The notes below the pieces were generated by a model. The model ran no database searches. It had not been told where the DNA came from and was given only the letters and a program-made list of their open reading frames with translations. From Actomonas aquatica (GTDB lineage: Bacteria > Verrucomicrobiota > Verrucomicrobiia > Opitutales > Opitutaceae): a stretch of 64,000 bases of DNA. The DNA lies in contig NZ_CP139781.1 of NCBI RefSeq assembly GCF_019679435.2, positions 3,286,001 to 3,350,000 on the forward strand. The letters are read 5' to 3'. How positions within the stretch are numbered: the stretch's first letter is position 1; every line of letters starts with the position of its first letter. A program made the translations under genes and the position numbers. Below, one piece after another: positions 61,051 through 64,000 of this stretch.

Positions 61051-63774
61051 CTACGGATTTTCCACGGCGTAAATGACCGTCGGGAGTTGCTCAAGGCTGG
61101 GCAACGGTTTGGCAGATTCCAGGGTCAAGGTCCAAGCGCTGTCCCGCACGTCGGAGGTTGAAACCGGATCGATCACCAAGCGCTGCTGGATCGTATTACG
61201 CTTGGACTCCGCTATCATTTGGAAGATTCGTCCCTCGGACTCCACGATGATCCATCGGTGTGGGAGTGCCGAGAGGACAAAGTTGCGACTGACTCGGGAA
61301 CCTTGGGTATCACCAGCGTAAGCAATCTCCCACTGCCGCCCCTTGGTCGATGTGAGCATGACTTGGATTCCGCTACCCAGCGCGAGCCTAATGGCGGTAA
61401 CTTCGTCGGCCATACTGGACAGCTCGACCACCCAGTGCCTTCGCACCACGTCCACCGGTGAGCCTCCACTGGATACGCTTCCCGAGGGCGGCAATTCATG
61501 GTCCAATCTCCAGATATTGGCACGCTCTTCCGTCCACCGAGTCTTATCACTCTGACCAGACCCAAGTTTCCGCACGGTAAATTTTCCTGTGCTCGGAACT
61601 GTCGCAAGAATGGGTGGCGTGCTCGTCCAAGAACCAAGCGCAAGTTCCTGCTCCCCAACGTAAGCATGAGCGAGGAAGAAGCGAGGAATTCCCCCCGGCA
61701 TCCGGGTCACCTCGTATTGTCGTTTATCCGTGAATGAAAACTCCCCCCCTCGCGTTACCATCCTGCTATCCCGGTAGAATCCGCTCATCTCCGCCCAAAG
61801 CTGCGGCCAAGGTCCGGCGTCGATTTTGAGTTGGTCCCAATCCGCCACCTCAGCCACCTCTCCCAGCTCAGCCCGGACCATCGCCCGCCGGTCGTCATCA
61901 GCCGCATACTGCGCCTCCGTCGACCGATAAACATGGTCCTGCTCCCACGGCCACTGGAACTCCGCCGTATGCACGATCGGAGCAATCGGAGGATCATCCT
62001 CCAGCCAAAGGCTGAGCACTACTTCGTCATCCAGCGTGCGACGCCAAATGCGAAGGTCATCGAGCACGAAGTCACTTACAGAGGTAAGAGAATGTTGGTC
62101 GTGGCCCAGAATGAGGGAATAATGTGGCGAAATACTCAGTGGCAGCGCCCGTTCGATGGTTCGGGTTCCTTGCTCCTGACCGTTGAGGTAAAGGGTCACC
62201 GCGAGATCGTCTACCGCCACCGCGAAGTGAAACCACTCGTCATGCGACGTCGGCAGAATAGTAGCAACCTCCACGCCGTCATCCCCCCAATACCCTCGAA
62301 GTCCCGCCATCAGGACACCTCGATTCAGCGCCACGCTGAGTCCCAACGCCCCCTGATCGATCGGACGCAGCTCCAAAAACTGCCCACTATTGCCATCGGC
62401 CCTCACCCAACCGGCGACGGTTAGCTTGTGCCGGCCGTCCACGGCAAAGTCTTCCTCAAGTGGATAGGTGATTAAACTGCCCCACCCTATTCTCGCCGCC
62501 GCCTCTTCACGCCCGAATCGATCCGGAACCCACGCTACCCGCGACTGGGTCGCTTGGGGCAGGTTTCCAACCATATTGACCGTCGAGCCATCGAACGGAA
62601 ATTGGCAGACCATTTCGACCGCCATTGAACCGTAGACAAAACGCGAACCTGGTAGGCCGGCTTCTTTAGCCCGTGAGTCGCTGCCCGTTCCGGATTCCTT
62701 ACCAGCGATCAAGTTCGACGTGGTCTTTGCCACTTCTCCAATCTCCCCTTCGCCGGACGAAGCGAAATTATTATCGCTCCCAAGTCTAAGCCACAATGCC
62801 AGCCCCACCGCTCCTGCCGCCAACAAGCCCCAACGCAGCCAGTCGCGATGCCGAGATCGCACAACCCCAAAGGCTTTCGCCGCCCTGCGCGATTTGACTC
62901 CGTTCCCGGAAAGCTGGCCGACCAGTTCACCGACACTCGACGGTCGATCCTCGACCTTTTTGGCTAGGCACCCAGCAATGGCCTCTTCCCAATACAGGGG
63001 AATTCGCGAGCTACTACCAAGGGCCTCCCGTTTGCGGTTGATCAACATCGGCGTGCGATGGACCACTTGGGTGAACAAGTCGCCGCGAAGAAACGGAGGC
63101 TCTCCCGCCAGCAGCTCGTAAAGCGTAGCCCCCACCCCGTAGACATCGTCTCCGGTGCAGCTGAGCTCCCCCCAGAGCTGCTGAGGACTCATGTAAACCA
63201 AGGTTCCTCCGGACGCCACCGTGCTCACTCGCGCCAAAGTTTCCGTCGTTTGCGCCGCCACTCCAAAATCCGTCACCTTAATCACCCCCTTCTCAGACAG
63301 GATTAGATTAGCCGGCTTGATATCCCGATGCACTACGCCCTGCCCATGGGCGTAGTCCAAGGCAGACGCCAAATCGGGCAGCCATCGCAAAATGTCTTCC
63401 GGCGCGGCTAACTCCTCGCTCAGACCCAAACGCCAAGTCGACAAGGTCCGCCCAGTGACGAGTTCCATCGCAATCGCCAGCCCGGCTTCACCCACGTGCA
63501 AGTCGTGCAGGCGAACGATGTTGGGATGATGTAACTCTCGGGTGCGCCGCACCTCGTTGCGAATTCGGCGCATGCCGGCCTCATCCCAACGTAGAACTTC
63601 AGGCAGCACCTTCAGCGCAACCCGCTCCTCCAACACCCGATCCTTTACTTCCCAAACCGACCCCACGCCGCCACGGCCCAACATCCGCACAAACTCGAAA
63701 CGATCAAACCAGACGACTCCCGGTTGCGGGGTACCGAAATGTTCCGTGGGCTCATCCGGTAAGCGATGGGACAT
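61051..63774 (-). CDS. Transmembrane Ser/Thr protein kinase with extracytoplasmic LamG domain (module B)
   Basis: 907 residues from ATG 63774 (MSHRLPDEPTEHFG); an upstream start at 63804 would add 10 residues. Kinase domain (~28-295) with GRGGVGSVW, VALKVL, HRDIKPANLILS, DFGVA and GGTLVYMSPQQLWGE. A transmembrane helix (~312-330; WGLLAAGAVGLALWL) is followed by a Gly/Ser linker and a LamG domain (~395-588; LTVAGWVRADGNSGQFLELRP, WFHFAVAVDDLAVTLYLNGQE), then a C-terminal region also present in the module A kinase. All catalytic motifs are intact. It is the first gene of the module B transcript, followed by sigma, giant protein, FHA and the small secreted protein. Likely an envelope-sensing kinase. 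Confidence 0.94.
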   Translation of the reverse strand: MSHRLPDEPTEHFGTPQPGVVWFDRFEFVRMLGRGGVGSVWEVKDRVLEERVALKVLPEVLRWDEAGMRRIRNEVRRTRELHHPNIVRLHDLHVGEAGLAIAMELVTGRTLSTWRLGLSEELAAPEDILRWLPDLASALDYAHGQGVVHRDIKPANLILSEKGVIKVTDFGVAAQTTETLARVSTVASGGTLVYMSPQQLWGELSCTGDDVYGVGATLYELLAGEPPFLRGDLFTQVVHRTPMLINRKREALGSSSRIPLYWEEAIAGCLAKKVEDRPSSVGELVGQLSGNGVKSRRAAKAFGVVRSRHRDWLRWGLLAAGAVGLALWLRLGSDNNFASSGEGEIGEVAKTTSNLIAGKESGTGSDSRAKEAGLPGSRFVYGSMAVEMVCQFPFDGSTVNMVGNLPQATQSRVAWVPDRFGREEAAARIGWGSLITYPLEEDFAVDGRHKLTVAGWVRADGNSGQFLELRPIDQGALGLSVALNRGVLMAGLRGYWGDDGVEVATILPTSHDEWFHFAVAVDDLAVTLYLNGQEQGTRTIERALPLSISPHYSLILGHDQHSLTSVSDFVLDDLRIWRRTLDDEVVLSLWLEDDPPIAPIVHTAEFQWPWEQDHVYRSTEAQYAADDDRRAMVRAELGEVAEVADWDQLKIDAGPWPQLWAEMSGFYRDSRMVTRGGEFSFTDKRQYEVTRMPGGIPRFFLAHAYVGEQELALGSWTSTPPILATVPSTGKFTVRKLGSGQSDKTRWTEERANIWRLDHELPPSGSVSSGGSPVDVVRRHWVVELSSMADEVTAIRLALGSGIQVMLTSTKGRQWEIAYAGDTQGSRVSRNFVLSALPHRWIIVESEGRIFQMIAESKRNTIQQRLVIDPVSTSDVRDSAWTLTLESAKPLPSLEQLPTVIYAVENP

Positions 63775-64000
63775 TACTCCATGAGAAACAGTTACTTCGA
63801 TCACCGGGCAAACAAAACCAGCGGCAAATCACCACAGCCGCGCTCTCTCCGGGAGAGAGCTTTCTCACGCGCTTTAACTATTGAAGCGGTATTCAGATTC
63901 TTACTCAGAAATGAAATAATCTCCGCAATACTTCGGAAACGGGGCGAAAACAGATCCGAGCACGTCTGCTCGACTGACCGTGCGTAACCGCGACCCCGAT
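63775..64000. other. Region upstream of module B
   Basis: No gene. A short hairpin, GCTCTCT-ccggg-AGAGAGC followed by TTT, at 63842-63863 could be the end of a rightward unit or a structure in the 5' leader of the kinase. The AT-rich tract at 63870-63940 is where the kinase promoter would be expected. Confidence 0.35.

Noticed and set aside
63842-63863. Rho-independent terminator
   Set aside because: The 7-bp hairpin is followed by only three T residues, and the nearest gene is oriented away from it, so terminator function is not supported.

Overview
The window is GC-rich bacterial chromosome. It most resembles a member of Verrucomicrobiota, probably Opitutaceae or a relative. That is an inference from gene families seen here: giant Ig-like secreted proteins ending in an EF-hand tail with a SLxELLRVIELYN core, ECF sigma/FHA/Ser-Thr kinase clusters with LamG-bearing kinases, a TonB-dependent receptor, RAYT transposases and a DUF4177-type protein. 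No rRNA, complete tRNA or CRISPR array is visible. Most genes lie on the minus strand.

Layout. 1-3.5 kb: a DUF4177-type protein cut by the window edge, a membrane-anchored esterase and a 16S pseudouridine synthase. 3.5-8.3 kb: an NAD-salvage locus on the minus strand (kptA, pncB, nrtR, pncA, and an SPFH gene resembling the shoulder of the major vault protein) with three copies of a 17-bp NrtR-type operator. 8.4-11.3 kb: an NMT1/THI5-type receptor with a Cys-rich cytoplasmic tail, a small secreted BamE-like protein and an RNase-H-fold-like protein. 11.3-15.7 kb: a mobile patchwork made of IS481-type ends, a truncated IS481 transposase, two near-identical RAYT (REP transposase) units and a small cargo gene. 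15.7-33 kb: a SUKH-like putative immunity gene and a giant Sec-exported Rhs protein with 16 cadherin-like repeats, five LamG modules (a 954-bp tandem repeat) and a variable nuclease-like C-terminus. 33-34 kb: a gene-poor junction with a truncated tRNA(CAU). 34-63.8 kb: two versions of one module, each with an ECF sigma factor, an FHA protein, a membrane Ser/Thr kinase with an extracellular LamG domain, and a giant secreted multidomain protein ending in two EF-hand repeats. A TonB-dependent receptor sits between the two versions.

How the genes may work together. The NAD genes look like a regulon in which NrtR senses NAD-derived ADP-ribose and represses salvage. The right half reads as a duplicated signalling and surface system: kinase and FHA protein sense and relay, the sigma factor drives transcription, and the giant EF-hand-tailed protein is the likely exported output. 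The Rhs protein with its downstream SUKH-like gene fits a polymorphic toxin/immunity pair, with mobile elements next to the immunity gene. Functions are read from motifs; no database search was run.
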